From NCBI RefSeq assembly GCF_001654985.1, contig NZ_LXEU01000057.1, positions 1 through 53,423 on the forward strand: a stretch of DNA of 53,423 nt, written 5' to 3'. The DNA is from Kluyvera georgiana ATCC 51603. GTDB lineage: Bacteria > Pseudomonadota > Gammaproteobacteria > Enterobacterales > Enterobacteriaceae. Position 1 is the first letter of the stretch. Each line of letters opens with the position of its first letter. The translations under genes and the position numbers were made by a program. The notes below the pieces were generated by a model. That model was given only the letters and a program-made list of their open reading frames with translations. It was not told where the DNA came from and made no database searches. Shown here piece after piece: positions 27,580 through 38,093 of this stretch.

Positions 27580-27611
27580 GTAGGCCGGATAAGGCGAGGC
27601 CGCCATCCGGC
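27580..27611 (+). repeat. Single REP element
   Basis: GTAGGCCGGATAAGGCGAGG...GCCATCCGGC matches the REP consensus. It lies between the converging rep gene and the amidohydrolase gene. Confidence 0.88.
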
Positions 27612-27621
27612 ACTACCCGCA

Positions 27622-28620
27622 TTACTTGATACCAAACACCCGGCTGGCGTTCCCCCTGGCAATCTTGTTTTTCAGCGCCATATCCATCTCCAGCGGATCG
27701 AACCAGTCGCAGGCCTGGTGAATATCTTCATAAGGATAGTCGACGGAGAACATCACCCGATCTTCCCCCATAATCTCCAGCGCATTGTGCAGCGAGTGGG
27801 TATTAAAGTGCCCGCTGGTGGTGACAATGAAATTATTCTGCAGGTAGTGCATCAGCGGTTTCTCTGCCTTGCCTAAACCGATGCCAAAACGCTGGCGGTA
27901 CAGGCGATGTTGAGTACGTGGCAGCATGTGCACCAGCCCTTCTCCCAGGTGCCCCAGCACAATGTTCAGATTTGGATAACGGTCAAACAGGCCGCTCATC
28001 ATCAGGCGAATGGCGTGGACGGCGGTCTCTTGCGCAAAGCCCCAGGCGGAGCCGATCAGGCTTTCGTAGCCGGTATAAATTCCGCGGGCCGGGCCTTCTA
28101 AAGGTTCGCGCGGGTGCAGATACACCGGCACGTTTAAGGCATTCACTTTATCCCAGAACACCAGCATGGACTCATCATCCAGATACAGCCCGTGCTCGCT
28201 GTCCTTGACGTTGGTATAGCCGTTAATCAACGCCCCTTTCATACCCAGAGTTTTCACGGCGCGTTCTAGCTCATCGGCGGCGGCCTCCGGGTTTTGCAAA
28301 GCCAGGGTGGCGAAAGCGCTGAACTTATCCGGGTGCGGCTTCACGCAGTGCTCAACGAGGTAGTCGTTGGTGTTGCGGGCAAAAGAGACGGCGCTGGCTT
28401 TATCCAGAATCGACTGCGCGCCCGGCGAGGTGAGAGACAAAATGACATGGTCGATATTGCGCTGTGCCATCTCATCAAGCTGGATGCTGCGATCCATTAA
28501 GCGGCGTTCAACGTCTTTCATGTATTCGCTGCCGTTACGCGCCGCTTCGCCGCTGGCGTCCCAAAGGCGGTTATTTTCTGGGGTAGAGACATGTTCTTCG
28601 AGGGCGATTTTTCCACGCAT
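27622..28620 (-). CDS. Amidohydrolase-family hydroxybenzoate decarboxylase-like enzyme
   Basis: The 332-residue protein resembles non-oxidative decarboxylases of the ACMSD family, such as gamma-resorcylate (2,6-dihydroxybenzoate) and 2,3-dihydroxybenzoate decarboxylases. Probable metal and catalytic residues are Glu8 and His10 (IALEEH), His169 (YLHPREP), His224 (LGHLGEG) and Asp294 (FSVDYPYED). Family tracts AWGFAQETAVHAIRLM and FIVTTSGHFNTHSL are also seen. It probably adds or removes a carboxyl group on a phenolic or related ring. A hydrolase role is less likely. It follows the LysR gene in the same orientation with a 118-bp gap. Confidence 0.82.
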   Translation of the reverse strand: MRGKIALEEHVSTPENNRLWDASGEAARNGSEYMKDVERRLMDRSIQLDEMAQRNIDHVILSLTSPGAQSILDKASAVSFARNTNDYLVEHCVKPHPDKFSAFATLALQNPEAAADELERAVKTLGMKGALINGYTNVKDSEHGLYLDDESMLVFWDKVNALNVPVYLHPREPLEGPARGIYTGYESLIGSAWGFAQETAVHAIRLMMSGLFDRYPNLNIVLGHLGEGLVHMLPRTQHRLYRQRFGIGLGKAEKPLMHYLQNNFIVTTSGHFNTHSLHNALEIMGEDRVMFSVDYPYEDIHQACDWFDPLEMDMALKNKIARGNASRVFGIK

Positions 28621-28694
28621 GATGCATTCCTTATTCGGCTAGAGGGCTAACGTTTGTCTGCCCGCAGAATAGGTTTTTGCGCGTAGTGGCGGCA

Positions 28695-28709
28695 ATGCGT
28701 GAAACGCAA
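28695..28709. promoter_or_regulatory. Small inverted repeat upstream of the amidohydrolase gene
   Basis: TGCGT (28696-28700) and ACGCA (28704-28708) are exact inverted copies separated by GAA. They lie about 75 bases before the start codon in the gap after the LysR gene. This is a possible regulator site, short enough to be chance. Confidence 0.3.
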
Positions 28710-28738
28710 TAGAGGTTATTACAAAATCGAATAGGGCA

Positions 28739-29647
28739 TCAGGCGAGGTGCCGCTCGGCAATGGCGGCAATCAGCCCACGCAGCCAGACGTGGCCGGGGT
28801 CGCGGTGGTGACGCTGGTGCCAGAGCTGCCGGATGGCGATACCGGGCAGAGAGAATGGCAGCGGCCAGATACGGCACGGGTAGTGTTTCATCAGATGGCG
28901 TGCAGGTTGTTCCGGCACCACGGCGATAAGATTGCTATCGGCTACCAGTTCGCCTGCGCCTAAGAAGCTGGGCAGCGTAAGCGCCACGCGGCGGGACTGC
29001 CCGATTTCTTCAAGCAGGTTATCAATATCACCATGTCCGGTACCATTGATGCGAATAGCCAGATGCCTTTCCCGATGCCAGTCTGTCAGCGTAAAGGCCT
29101 CACGGATGCGGGGATGGTTGGCGGCGCACAGGCAGACGTAGGACTGATTAAACAGGCGCTGCTGATAGATGCTGTCGGGTACCTGACGCAGATAGCCAAT
29201 CGCTAAATCACATTTGCCTGACTCGAGATCTCCCGGCATGCTCTCGTCGATATTCAGCACCGAGAAGGCGATGCCTTCCGCTCCGAGCTCGTGAAGCTGG
29301 GTTTGCAGGTGTGGAAGCAGGGTCATCTGGCTGATATCAGTCATGCTGAGAGTAAAGTTTCGCGTACTGGTTTGCGGCGAAAAGTCCGGGATTTTCATCA
29401 GCGCGTTATCGGCGAGGTCGAGAATGGTAAAGACCGTCTGGGCGATAAAGTCCGCGCGCGGCGTGGGCTCCATACGCTGGCCTACGCGAATAAACAGCGG
29501 GTCATCAAAGTGGTCGCGTAGCCGTTTTAGCAGAATGCTGCCGGTCGGCTGGCTGATGCTAAGGGCATCGGCGGCGGGAGAGACGTTACCTAAGCGGTAG
29601 AGAGCAGAGAAAAAACGCAGTGACTTGATATCCAGTTCATCACGCAT
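28739..29647 (-). CDS. LysR-type transcriptional regulator
   Basis: The 302-residue protein starts MRDELDIKSLRFFSALYRLG, after an AAGGGG ribosome site. A longer frame to 29692 would overlap gppA and lacks support. The N-terminal helix-turn-helix reads NVSPAADALSISQPTGSILLKRLRDHF, followed by DPLFIRVGQRMEPTPRA. This pattern is closer to the NahR/NodD/YidZ branch, which often senses aromatic compounds. It begins 22 bases after gppA and is followed by the decarboxylase-like gene, which it most likely controls. The inducer is unknown. Confidence 0.88.
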   Translation of the reverse strand: MRDELDIKSLRFFSALYRLGNVSPAADALSISQPTGSILLKRLRDHFDDPLFIRVGQRMEPTPRADFIAQTVFTILDLADNALMKIPDFSPQTSTRNFTLSMTDISQMTLLPHLQTQLHELGAEGIAFSVLNIDESMPGDLESGKCDLAIGYLRQVPDSIYQQRLFNQSYVCLCAANHPRIREAFTLTDWHRERHLAIRINGTGHGDIDNLLEEIGQSRRVALTLPSFLGAGELVADSNLIAVVPEQPARHLMKHYPCRIWPLPFSLPGIAIRQLWHQRHHRDPGHVWLRGLIAAIAERHLA

Positions 29648-29669
29648 CGTCTGCCCCTTGATGGTTGGC

Positions 29670-31166
29670 TTACTGCGCGGTGCCGCCAGCAACCTGCAGC
29701 CGCCAGTGGATGTAGCTTTGCCACTGGCACTCTTGATCGATCATTTCACGCCCCAGCGGATGCTGTTCCAGCCAGCTCTCCGGCAGCGTGAGGGTCAGAT
29801 TTTCCCCATCGACGGTGAGCGTAATGGCTGGCAGAAGGTCATCCCGGCGGCGGCCAGCAAACAGAATCGCCAGTCGTAGCAAACGGCAGAGATGCTCCGC
29901 CACGCGCGGCGGTACGGCGTTCTGCTGGTGGAGCGTGGGCAGATTAACGGTGTTGGTCTGATTCAGTAGCAGGGTAGCGAGCAGCTTTTTCTGCGCAGGA
30001 GTAAAGCCCGGCAGGTCAAGATTACGTACCAGATAGGCCGCATGCTGCGGAGCTTGTTTAAAATCGACGCTGAGTCCAATTTCATGCAGCGCGCAGGCAC
30101 TTAACAGTAGTTCGCTGCTTAACGGCTCCAGATCCCAACTCTCTTTCACCTGTTCGACAAAATTTGCCGCCAATTGGGACACGCGATTTGCCTGCTCGAT
30201 ATCAACCATAAAACGGCGCTGAATATTACGCAGCGTGCGGCTGCGAATATCTTCGTCGACCGCCAGATGCAGCATGCCGTAGACCAGTCCTTCGCGCAAC
30301 GCGCCGCCGGCCAGGGTCATACACTGGATATCCAGCTCGGTGAAAATGGCGATAAGAATGGCGAGCCCGCTCGGGAACACCAGCGCGCGCTCCAGCGTTA
30401 ACCCTTCAATTTCCAGCTCTTCCAGACGACCACACTGAATGGCGCGCTGTTTAAGCTGCTGAAGTTTGGCAAGGGTAATGCGCTCATCCATCCCCTGCGC
30501 CATCATGATTTCCTGCAACGCCTGAACCGTACCGGATGCGCCGACACAGACTTTCCAGCCGTGGTGACGCAGTTCATCCGCAACCGGCTTTAACACTTCA
30601 CGGGCGGCACGTTCCGCTTCGTCGAAATGTTCCTGCGCCAGGTTACGGTCGGTAAAGTAGCGTTCAAGCCAGGTCACGCAACCCATCGACAGGCTGAACA
30701 GCGAGGTGGTTTGCGCACCGGTGCCGGTCACCAGTTCAGTACTGGCGCCGCCGATATCGACCACTAAGCGACGATCGTCGCCGCCGGTGGTGTGCGCCAC
30801 GCCCTGATAAATCAGGCGCGCTTCTTCTTCGCCGCGGATAACCTGAACCGGACAGCCAAGGATTTCCTGTGCTTTGGCGATAAAAACATCGGCGTTAACG
30901 GCAAGACGCAGCGTTGCCGTCGCCACGATGCGGATTTGCGTGGGGGGAATATCTTGTAGACGTTCGGCAAACAGGCGCAGACACTGCCAGCCTCGCTCCA
31001 TGGCTTCCGTCGACAGGATGTTGTCCTGGCTCAGGCCGGCGGCCAGGCGCACTTTGCGCTTGATGCGGGTGAGGGTCTGGATGCTACCCGCCACCTCGCG
31101 CACGATCAGCATATGAAAACTATTGGAACCGAGATCAATGGCTGCGTACAGCGAGGTAGTGAGCAT
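29670..31166 (-). CDS. gppA: Guanosine-5'-triphosphate,3'-diphosphate pyrophosphatase
   Basis: The 498-residue member of the Ppx/GppA family begins [20 protein letters not shown]. It removes a phosphate from pppGpp to give ppGpp in the stringent response. The actin-like phosphate motifs [27 protein letters not shown] and [11 protein letters not shown] are intact, and the C-terminal HD-like region is present. It starts six bases after rhlB and is probably cotranscribed with it, as in E. coli. Confidence 0.97.
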   Translation of the reverse strand: MLTTSLYAAIDLGSNSFHMLIVREVAGSIQTLTRIKRKVRLAAGLSQDNILSTEAMERGWQCLRLFAERLQDIPPTQIRIVATATLRLAVNADVFIAKAQEILGCPVQVIRGEEEARLIYQGVAHTTGGDDRRLVVDIGGASTELVTGTGAQTTSLFSLSMGCVTWLERYFTDRNLAQEHFDEAERAAREVLKPVADELRHHGWKVCVGASGTVQALQEIMMAQGMDERITLAKLQQLKQRAIQCGRLEELEIEGLTLERALVFPSGLAILIAIFTELDIQCMTLAGGALREGLVYGMLHLAVDEDIRSRTLRNIQRRFMVDIEQANRVSQLAANFVEQVKESWDLEPLSSELLLSACALHEIGLSVDFKQAPQHAAYLVRNLDLPGFTPAQKKLLATLLLNQTNTVNLPTLHQQNAVPPRVAEHLCRLLRLAILFAGRRRDDLLPAITLTVDGENLTLTLPESWLEQHPLGREMIDQECQWQSYIHWRLQVAGGTAQ

Positions 31167-31172
31167 ACTCTT

Positions 31173-32438
31173 TTAACCTGAACGACGACGATTACGTGGC
31201 GCGCCCGAACGACGCGGACCGTTACCCTGGCGAACGCGCGTCAGACGCAGCGGCTTCGGCAGGTCGGTTAACAAGGCATCCGGGTTGTATTTGCTGACCG
31301 GAATAGAGTGACCGGTGTAGGTCTCAATCGCCGGCAAGTTCAGGGCATACTCTTCACAGGCCAGGCTGATAGAGTGACCGCTGGCGCCAGCACGGCCGGT
31401 ACGACCGATACGGTGTACGTAGTCTTCGCAGTCATCCGGAAGGTCATAGTTAAAGACGTGCGTGACGGCAGGAATGTGCAGGCCACGCGCCGCAACGTCG
31501 GTCGCGACAAGAATGTCGAGATCGCCACGGGTGAAATCTTCCAGGATACGCAGACGTTTTTTCTGCGCCACGTCACCGGTCAGCAGGCCGACACGATGAC
31601 CATCGGCAGCCAGGTGGCCCCAGATGTCTTCACAGCGGTGCTTGGTGTTGGCGAAGATAATCGCGCGGTCAGGCCACTCTTCTTCCAGCAGCGTTTGCAG
31701 TAAACGCATTTTTTCTTCATTGGAAGGATAGAACAGCTCTTCTTTAATACGGTGTCCCGTTTTCTGCTCCGGCTCAACTTCGACGTACTCGGCGTTGTTC
31801 ATTTGTTCGAACGCCAGTTCACGCACGCGGTAGGACAGGGTGGCAGAGAACAGCATGTTCAGACGCTGGTTGGCCGGTGGCATGCGGCGGAACAGCCAAC
31901 GGATATCTTTAATAAAGCCGAGATCGTACATACGGTCGGCTTCGTCCAGCACCACCACCTGAATCGCGCCCAGGTTGATGTGGTTCTGTTTTGCGTAATC
32001 AATCAGACGGCCTGTGGTGCCGATCAAAATGTCGACGCCGCTTTCCAGCACTTTCAGCTGTTTGTCATAGCCGTCACCGCCGTAGGCCAGGCCCAGCTTC
32101 AGGCCGGTTGCCTGAGCCAGCGGCTCGGCGTCAGCGTGAATCTGTACCGCCAGCTCACGGGTCGGCGCCATAATTAAAGCGCGCGGTTGGTTCACCTGGC
32201 GGTCAGCAACTGCCGGGTGAGAAAGAAGATAATGAAACGTTGACGTCAGGAACGCCATCGTTTTCCCGGTACCGGTTTGCGCCTGTCCAGCCACATCACG
32301 ACCAGCAAGCGTCAGCGGCAAAGCCAGCGCCTGAATGGGCGTGCAATTATAAAACCCTTTAGTTTCAAGGGCTTCAACCACTTTAGGGTGCAGGGCGAAG
32401 TCGGAAAACTTCTGTTCTGTTAAATGTGTTTTGCTCAT
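31173..32438 (-). CDS. rhlB: ATP-dependent RNA helicase RhlB (degradosome)
   Basis: The 421-residue DEAD-box helicase unwinds structured RNA in the RNase E degradosome. Walker A AQTGTGKT is at 53-60 and the DEAD motif at 165-168 (VLDEADRM). Motif VI reads [10 protein letters not shown]. The C-terminal tail, rich in Arg and Pro, ends [13 protein letters not shown] as in enteric RhlB. It is divergent from trxA, with the two start codons 143 bases apart. Confidence 0.98.
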   Translation of the reverse strand: MSKTHLTEQKFSDFALHPKVVEALETKGFYNCTPIQALALPLTLAGRDVAGQAQTGTGKTMAFLTSTFHYLLSHPAVADRQVNQPRALIMAPTRELAVQIHADAEPLAQATGLKLGLAYGGDGYDKQLKVLESGVDILIGTTGRLIDYAKQNHINLGAIQVVVLDEADRMYDLGFIKDIRWLFRRMPPANQRLNMLFSATLSYRVRELAFEQMNNAEYVEVEPEQKTGHRIKEELFYPSNEEKMRLLQTLLEEEWPDRAIIFANTKHRCEDIWGHLAADGHRVGLLTGDVAQKKRLRILEDFTRGDLDILVATDVAARGLHIPAVTHVFNYDLPDDCEDYVHRIGRTGRAGASGHSISLACEEYALNLPAIETYTGHSIPVSKYNPDALLTDLPKPLRLTRVRQGNGPRRSGAPRNRRRSG

Positions 32439-32581
32439 AGTGTGGTAGAATATCAGCTTACTATTGCATTAAGAAAGCGTATCCGGTGAAATAACGTCAA
32501 CCTTTGTTGGCGAAGTCAACATCAACACCTCGTTGGTTAATGCTACACCAACACACCAGGCTTATTCCTGTGGAGTTAAAT

Positions 32582-32911
32582 ATGAGCGATAAAATTATTC
32601 ACCTGACTGACGACAGTTTTGACACGGACGTACTCAAAGCTGACGGGCTGACACTCGTCGATTTCTGGGCAGAGTGGTGTGGTCCGTGCAAAATGATCGC
32701 CCCGATTCTGGATGAAATCGCCGATGAGTATCAGGGTAAACTGACCGTTGCTAAACTGAACATCGATCAGAACCCGGGCACAGCACCGAAGTACGGCATC
32801 CGCGGTATCCCGACGCTGCTGCTGTTCAAAAACGGCGAAGTAGCCGCAACTAAAGTTGGCGCGCTGTCTAAAGGCCAGCTGAAAGAGTTCCTCGACGCCA
32901 ACCTGGCGTAA
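32582..32911 (+). CDS. trxA: Thioredoxin 1
   Basis: The 109-residue protein has the active-site WCGPC with Cys33 and Cys36 in [15 protein letters not shown], and the cis-proline loop [13 protein letters not shown]. It is the general cytosolic dithiol reductant kept reduced by thioredoxin reductase. The ATG at 32582 gives the standard length. An upstream in-frame extension to 32504 lies in the promoter and leader region and is rejected. Confidence 0.99.
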   Translation: MSDKIIHLTDDSFDTDVLKADGLTLVDFWAEWCGPCKMIAPILDEIADEYQGKLTVAKLNIDQNPGTAPKYGIRGIPTLLLFKNGEVAATKVGALSKGQLKEFLDANLA

Positions 32912-33242
32912 GTAATTCGACTCGGGCGTCCTGTGTTCTTAAATTGACCGGAACTCTGGACGCCCGGCTTCAGTCGTGCTAAGTTAAGTTTGACTTCGTT
33001 TTAAACATACCTTGTTTGAATCTTGTTTGACCCAAACCTCCCGTCGCATTGAGCCACGTCAGAGGTTGAAAAATTCCAGGCTTGTCACTCTTTCCGTCTT
33101 GTCGTTTCAGTTCTGCGTACTTTCCTGTGACCAGGCAGCGAACAGACATGAGTTGATGGCCGTAAACAGGCACGGATGACCCTGCCATACCATTCACAAA
33201 TTAAGTTCGAGATTTACCCCGAGTTTAAGAACCCACACCATT
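32912..33242 (+). other. trxA-rho intergenic region and rho leader
   Basis: This 331-bp stretch contains a hairpin after trxA (CGGGCGTCC 32923-32931 with GGACGCCCG 32958-32966, no T tract), the likely rho promoter region and the rhoL frame. The rho leader RNA is known to mediate Rho autoregulation, and the C-rich, G-poor tract after 33160 fits a Rho-loading leader. Confidence 0.55.
33082..33156 (+). CDS. rhoL: Probable rho operon leader peptide RhoL
   Basis: The frame ends PSCRFSSAYFPVTRQRTDMS followed by TGA. It matches the C-terminal two thirds of E. coli RhoL (PSCRFSSAYSPVTRQRKDMSR) as recalled. No ATG is present in frame: a stop lies a few codons upstream (TGA AAA ATT CCA GGC TTG). The possible starts are TTG at 33082 or an ATT four codons earlier. 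Peptide conservation supports translation here or in a recent ancestor. Length would be 24 residues against 33 in E. coli. Confidence 0.42.
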   Translation: MSLFPSCRFSSAYFPVTRQRTDMS

Positions 33243-34502
33243 ATGAATCTTACCGAATTAAAGAATACGCCGGTTTCTGAGCTGATCACTCTCGGCGAAA
33301 ATATGGGACTGGAAAACCAGGCCCGTATGCGCAAGCAGGACATCATTTTCGCCATCCTGAAGCAGCACGCGAAGAGTGGCGAAGATATCTTTGGCGACGG
33401 TGTGCTGGAGATACTGCAGGATGGATTTGGTTTCCTCCGCTCCGCAGACAGCTCCTACCTCGCCGGCCCTGATGATATCTACGTTTCCCCCAGCCAAATC
33501 CGCCGTTTCAACCTCCGCACTGGTGACACCATTTCAGGTAAGATTCGTCCGCCGAAAGAAGGTGAGCGTTACTTTGCGCTGTTGAAAGTTAACGAAGTTA
33601 ACTACGATAAGCCGGAAAACTCGCGCAACAAGATCCTCTTTGAGAACTTAACCCCGCTGCACGCAAACTCTCGTCTGCGTATGGAACGTGGTAACGGTTC
33701 TACCGAAGACTTAACCGCTCGTGTCCTGGATCTGGCATCGCCGATCGGTCGCGGCCAGCGTGGTCTGATTGTTGCTCCGCCGAAAGCCGGTAAAACCATG
33801 CTGCTGCAGAACATCGCGCAGAGCATCGCCTACAATCACCCGGACTGCGTGCTGATGGTGCTGCTGATTGACGAACGTCCGGAAGAAGTAACCGAGATGC
33901 AGCGTCTGGTTAAAGGTGAAGTGGTTGCGTCTACCTTTGACGAACCGGCATCTCGCCACGTTCAGGTAGCCGAAATGGTTATCGAGAAGGCGAAGCGTCT
34001 GGTTGAACACAAGAAAGACGTTATCATTCTGCTTGACTCCATCACCCGTCTGGCGCGTGCTTATAACACCGTGGTTCCGGCTTCCGGTAAAGTACTGACC
34101 GGTGGTGTGGACGCTAACGCCCTGCACCGTCCGAAGCGTTTCTTCGGTGCCGCGCGTAACGTGGAAGAGGGCGGCAGCCTGACCATCATCGCGACTGCGC
34201 TTATCGATACCGGCTCTAAAATGGATGAAGTTATCTATGAAGAGTTTAAAGGTACCGGCAACATGGAACTGCACCTCTCTCGTAAGATTGCTGAAAAACG
34301 CGTCTTCCCGGCTATCGACTACAACCGTTCCGGTACCCGTAAAGAAGAGCTGCTCACCACGCCTGAAGAGCTGCAGAAAATGTGGATCCTGCGTAAAATC
34401 ATCCATCCAATGGGTGAAATCGACGCGATGGAATTCCTCATTAACAAACTGGCCATGACCAAAACTAACGACGACTTCTTCGACATGATGAAACGCTCGT
34501 AA
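33243..34502 (+). CDS. rho: Transcription termination factor Rho
   Basis: The 419-residue hexameric RNA helicase terminates transcription at Rho-dependent sites. It begins [22 protein letters not shown]. It has the RNA-binding OSB domain (residues about 50-120, with GFGFLRS and [13 protein letters not shown]), a Walker [12 protein letters not shown] near residue 180, and the R-loop tract [24 protein letters not shown]. The length equals that of E. coli. A strong palindromic terminator follows. Confidence 0.99.
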   Translation: MNLTELKNTPVSELITLGENMGLENQARMRKQDIIFAILKQHAKSGEDIFGDGVLEILQDGFGFLRSADSSYLAGPDDIYVSPSQIRRFNLRTGDTISGKIRPPKEGERYFALLKVNEVNYDKPENSRNKILFENLTPLHANSRLRMERGNGSTEDLTARVLDLASPIGRGQRGLIVAPPKAGKTMLLQNIAQSIAYNHPDCVLMVLLIDERPEEVTEMQRLVKGEVVASTFDEPASRHVQVAEMVIEKAKRLVEHKKDVIILLDSITRLARAYNTVVPASGKVLTGGVDANALHRPKRFFGAARNVEEGGSLTIIATALIDTGSKMDEVIYEEFKGTGNMELHLSRKIAEKRVFPAIDYNRSGTRKEELLTTPEELQKMWILRKIIHPMGEIDAMEFLINKLAMTKTNDDFFDMMKRS

Positions 34503-34521
34503 AACACGGTTTTCGCCGACA

Positions 34522-34554
34522 AACGCCACACAATTGTGTGGCGTTTTTGTTTTT
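34522..34554 (+). terminator. rho terminator
   Basis: AAACGCCACACAA and TTGTGTGGCGTTT make a perfect palindrome (34522-34547), followed by a T-rich run. It lies 19 bases after the rho stop. Confidence 0.9.
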
Positions 34555-34742
34555 AGGAGTTTCGCTGATGGGGTTCCGCTTTTTTTTCGCGGACAATTGT
34601 GGTTTCCGGCTACAATGATAGTTAGTTTGCAAATTCGGTTATAAATCAGGCAAGTTTCCCCAATATTCATCAGGCTTCCTCTTCTGAAGCGCTGCTATCG
34701 TGGGTATACTTTCGCTATTAATATTCGCAGCGAGTATAAATT

Positions 34743-35846
34743 GTGAGTTTACTGACCGTCGGTACTGACTTGATCAGTATTTTTTTGTTCACCACCGTAT
34801 TTCTTTTTTTCGCCCGCCGGGTGGCAAAAAAGATCGGCTTGGTGGATAGACCAAATTTTCGTAAACGTCACCAGGGGCTTATCCCGCTTGTGGGCGGTAT
34901 CTCTGTGTATGCCGGGATCTGCTTAACCTTTGCGATCGCCAATTACTATATCCCTCATGCTTCCCTGTATCTGGCCTGTGCTGGCGTTCTTGTGCTGGTT
35001 GGTGCGCTGGATGACCGTTATGACATCAGCGTTAAAATCCGCGCCACCATTCAGGCGCTGATTGGTATCGTGATGATGGCGGTGGGGGGGCTCTATCTGC
35101 GCAGCCTTGGCTATATTTTCGGGTCGTGGGAGCTGGTGCTCGGCCCGTTTGGCTTCTTCCTGACCCTGTTTGCCGTCTGGGCAATCATAAACGCTTTCAA
35201 TATGGTGGACGGCATCGATGGCCTGCTTGGCGGCCTGTCGAGCGTCAGCTTTGGCGCTATTGGCCTCATTCTGTGGTTTGACGGGCAGACCAGCCTCGCC
35301 ATGTGGTGCTTTGCGATGATTGCCGCCATTTTACCTTACATCATGCTCAACCTGGGTGTGCTGGGACGTCGCTATAAAGTCTTTATGGGGGATGCCGGCA
35401 GCACGCTGATTGGTTTCACGGTCATCTGGATCCTGCTGGAAACCACTCAGGGGACGCACCATCCGATTAGCCCGGTTACCGCGCTGTGGATCGTCGCCAT
35501 TCCGCTTATGGACATGGTGGCGATTATGTATCGCCGTCTGCGTAAGGGCATGAGCCCGTTCTCCGCTGACCGTCAGCATATTCACCATCTCATCATGCGC
35601 GCGGGGTTCACCTCTCGTCAGGCGCTGGTGCTGATTACGCTTGCCGCCGCGCTGCTGGCCGGCATTGGCGTGGCCGCTGAATACACTCGTGTTGTGCCCG
35701 AATGGGCCATGCTGATTTTGTTCCTGATGGCCTTTGGCCTCTATGGTTACTGCATCAAGCGGGCCTGGAAAGTGGCGCGTTTTATTAAACGCATGAAGCG
35801 CAGAATGCGCCGGAACAGTGAAAAAAATCCAAAATTAACCAAGTAA
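34743..35846 (+). CDS. wecA: UDP-GlcNAc:undecaprenyl-phosphate GlcNAc-1-phosphate transferase
   Basis: The 367-residue membrane enzyme starts lipid-linked synthesis of enterobacterial common antigen and of many O antigens by making undecaprenyl-PP-GlcNAc. It has about eleven hydrophobic spans. The catalytic motifs LVGALDDR, AFNMVDGIDGL, KVFMGDAGST and ADRQHIHH are all present. The start codon is GTG at 34743. It is first in the operon and 13 bases before wzzE. Confidence 0.98.
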   Translation: MSLLTVGTDLISIFLFTTVFLFFARRVAKKIGLVDRPNFRKRHQGLIPLVGGISVYAGICLTFAIANYYIPHASLYLACAGVLVLVGALDDRYDISVKIRATIQALIGIVMMAVGGLYLRSLGYIFGSWELVLGPFGFFLTLFAVWAIINAFNMVDGIDGLLGGLSSVSFGAIGLILWFDGQTSLAMWCFAMIAAILPYIMLNLGVLGRRYKVFMGDAGSTLIGFTVIWILLETTQGTHHPISPVTALWIVAIPLMDMVAIMYRRLRKGMSPFSADRQHIHHLIMRAGFTSRQALVLITLAAALLAGIGVAAEYTRVVPEWAMLILFLMAFGLYGYCIKRAWKVARFIKRMKRRMRRNSEKNPKLTK

Positions 35847-35859
35847 AACTGGGGTAGTA

Positions 35860-36906
35860 ATGACACAACCATTACCGGAAGCACAGTTATCAAGTGCGGA
35901 GAATGAACTGGATATTCGTGGCCTGTTTCGCGCGTTGTGGTCGGGGAAACACTGGATTATCGGCCTTGCGGTGCTGTTTGCCGTCGTGGTGCTGATTTAT
36001 ACCTTTTTTGCCCGGCAGGAATGGAGCACCACGGCGATCACCGACCGGCCAACGGTCAACATGCTGGGCGGCTACTACTCGCAGCAGCAGTTCCTGCGTA
36101 ATCTGGACGTTAAGGTTAACCCAACCACCACCACACCGCCGTCGGTGATGGATGAAGTTTACAAAGAGTTCGTCATGCAGCTCGCCTCCTGGGACACCCG
36201 TCGTGATTTCTGGTCGCAGACGGACTACTACAAGCAGCGGATGGTGGGGAACTCTCGTGCCGATGCGGCGCTGCTCGATGAGTTGATTAACGACATTCAG
36301 TTTATCCCTGGCGACGCGCAGAAGAGCGTTAGCGACAGCGTCAAGCTGACGGCGGAAACCGCGCCGGATGCCAATAACCTGCTGCGCCAGTACGTGGCGT
36401 TTGCCAGCGAACGTGCCGCAGGGCATCTGAATGATGAGCTAAAAGGCGCGTGGGCCGCGCGAACCATCCAGGTGAAAGCGCAGGTGAAGCGTCAGGAAGA
36501 GGTTGCCCAGGCGATTTTCAACCGCCGTCTGCACAGTATTGAAGCCGCGCTGAAAATTGCGCAGCAGAACAATATTACCCGTAGCGTCACGGATGTACCG
36601 GCCGATGAACTGCCGGATTCCGAGCTTTCTTTACTCGGGCGTCCGATGCTGCAGGCTCGACTGGAAAACCTGCAGGCCGTTGGCCCGACCTTCGATCTGG
36701 ATTACGACCAGGCGCGTGCGATGCTGACGACCCTCAACGTGGGGCCAACGTTGGCGAAGAGTTTTCAGACTTATCGGTATTTGCGTACACCGGAGGAACC
36801 GGTAAAACGCACCAGCCCGCGCCGCGTATTCCTGATGGTGATGTGGGGCATTGTCGGCGCATTGGTTGGTGCTGGGGTGGCACTGGCGCGTCGTCGCACG
36901 CAGTAA
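35860..36906 (+). CDS. wzzE: ECA polysaccharide chain-length regulator
   Basis: The 348-residue Wzz-type co-polymerase sets the length of enterobacterial common antigen chains. It has one N-terminal membrane span (IIGLAVLFAVVVLIYTFF, near 33-50) and one C-terminal span (VFLMVMWGIVGALVGAGVALA, near 325-345). A large periplasmic helical domain lies between. The proline-rich segment before the last span (EPVKRTSPRR) is typical of Wzz proteins. It lies between wecA and wecB, as in E. coli. Confidence 0.97.
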   Translation: MTQPLPEAQLSSAENELDIRGLFRALWSGKHWIIGLAVLFAVVVLIYTFFARQEWSTTAITDRPTVNMLGGYYSQQQFLRNLDVKVNPTTTTPPSVMDEVYKEFVMQLASWDTRRDFWSQTDYYKQRMVGNSRADAALLDELINDIQFIPGDAQKSVSDSVKLTAETAPDANNLLRQYVAFASERAAGHLNDELKGAWAARTIQVKAQVKRQEEVAQAIFNRRLHSIEAALKIAQQNNITRSVTDVPADELPDSELSLLGRPMLQARLENLQAVGPTFDLDYDQARAMLTTLNVGPTLAKSFQTYRYLRTPEEPVKRTSPRRVFLMVMWGIVGALVGAGVALARRRTQ

Positions 36907-36962
36907 ATACCCATCAATGATGAAGGGCGATGGGCCTGGTTCATCTATAGAAGAGAATCGAT

Positions 36963-38093
36963 GTGAAAGTTCTGACTGTATTTGGCACACGTCCGGAGGC
37001 GATCAAAATGGCGCCTCTGGTCCATGCGCTAGCAAGGGATCCTCATTTTGAGGCAAAAGTATGCGTCACCGCACAGCATAGGGAAATGCTTGATCAGGTG
37101 CTACACCTCTTCTCCATCGTTCCGGACTATGACCTCAACATCATGAGTCCAGGACAGGGTTTAACCGAAATAACCTGTCGTATTCTGCAGGGGTTAAAGC
37201 CTGTTCTGGAGTCGTTTAAACCGGACGTCGTGTTGGTGCATGGCGACACGACGACCACCGCCGCGGCAAGCCTGGCGGCCTTTTATCAGCGCATCCCCGT
37301 TGGCCATGTGGAAGCAGGGCTGCGCACCGGCGATCTCTATTCGCCGTGGCCGGAAGAAGCGAACCGCACGCTCACCGGGCACCTGGCAATGTATCACTTC
37401 GCCCCGACCGAAAACTCGCGGCAGAACCTGCTGCGTGAGAATCTGCCGGATAAGCGCATTTTCGTTACCGGCAATACGGTGATTGACGCGCTGTTCTGGG
37501 TTCGCGATCGGGTGCTGAATAATACCGCGCTGCGTAGCGACATGACGCAGCGTTACCCGTTCCTCAACAACGGCAAAAAGACGATTCTGGTCACCGGACA
37601 CCGTCGCGAGAGTTTTGGCCAGGGTTTTGAGCATATTTGTCACGCGCTGGCGAAAATTGCCGCGGACAACCCGGATGTGCAGATTGTGTATCCGGTGCAC
37701 CTTAATCCGAATGTCAGCGAGCCGGTGAATCGTATTCTTGGACACATCGAAAGCGTCATATTGATCGAACCGCAGGACTATTTACCGTTTGTCTGGTTGA
37801 TGAATCATGCGTGGCTGATTCTCACCGATTCTGGCGGCATTCAGGAAGAGGCGCCGTCGCTGGGTAAACCCGTACTGGTGATGCGTGAAACCACCGAGCG
37901 TCCGGAAGCCATTGATGCGGGGACGGTCCGCCTGGTGGGCACCGATAGCCAACGTATTGTGGACGAAGTCACGCGCCTGCTGCGCGATGACGAAGAATAT
38001 CAAAGGATGAGTCGGGCCCATAACCCCTACGGGGATGGCCGGGCATGTGAACGTATTTTGGCAGCATTAAAAAATAATCAGGTAACGTTATGA
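36963..38093 (+). CDS. wecB: UDP-N-acetylglucosamine 2-epimerase
   Basis: The 376-residue enzyme makes UDP-ManNAc from UDP-GlcNAc for enterobacterial common antigen. It begins [20 protein letters not shown] from a GTG codon at 36963. Conserved catalytic tracts include [38 protein letters not shown] and [28 protein letters not shown]. The stop overlaps the wecC start by four bases. Confidence 0.98.
   Translation: MKVLTVFGTRPEAIKMAPLVHALARDPHFEAKVCVTAQHREMLDQVLHLFSIVPDYDLNIMSPGQGLTEITCRILQGLKPVLESFKPDVVLVHGDTTTTAAASLAAFYQRIPVGHVEAGLRTGDLYSPWPEEANRTLTGHLAMYHFAPTENSRQNLLRENLPDKRIFVTGNTVIDALFWVRDRVLNNTALRSDMTQRYPFLNNGKKTILVTGHRRESFGQGFEHICHALAKIAADNPDVQIVYPVHLNPNVSEPVNRILGHIESVILIEPQDYLPFVWLMNHAWLILTDSGGIQEEAPSLGKPVLVMRETTERPEAIDAGTVRLVGTDSQRIVDEVTRLLRDDEEYQRMSRAHNPYGDGRACERILAALKNNQVTL

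Noticed and set aside
33711-34670. 319-codon open frame on the minus strand over rho
   Set aside because: It is the antisense shadow of the strongly conserved rho gene; the translation is low in complexity with many His, Phe and Arg residues and resembles no family.
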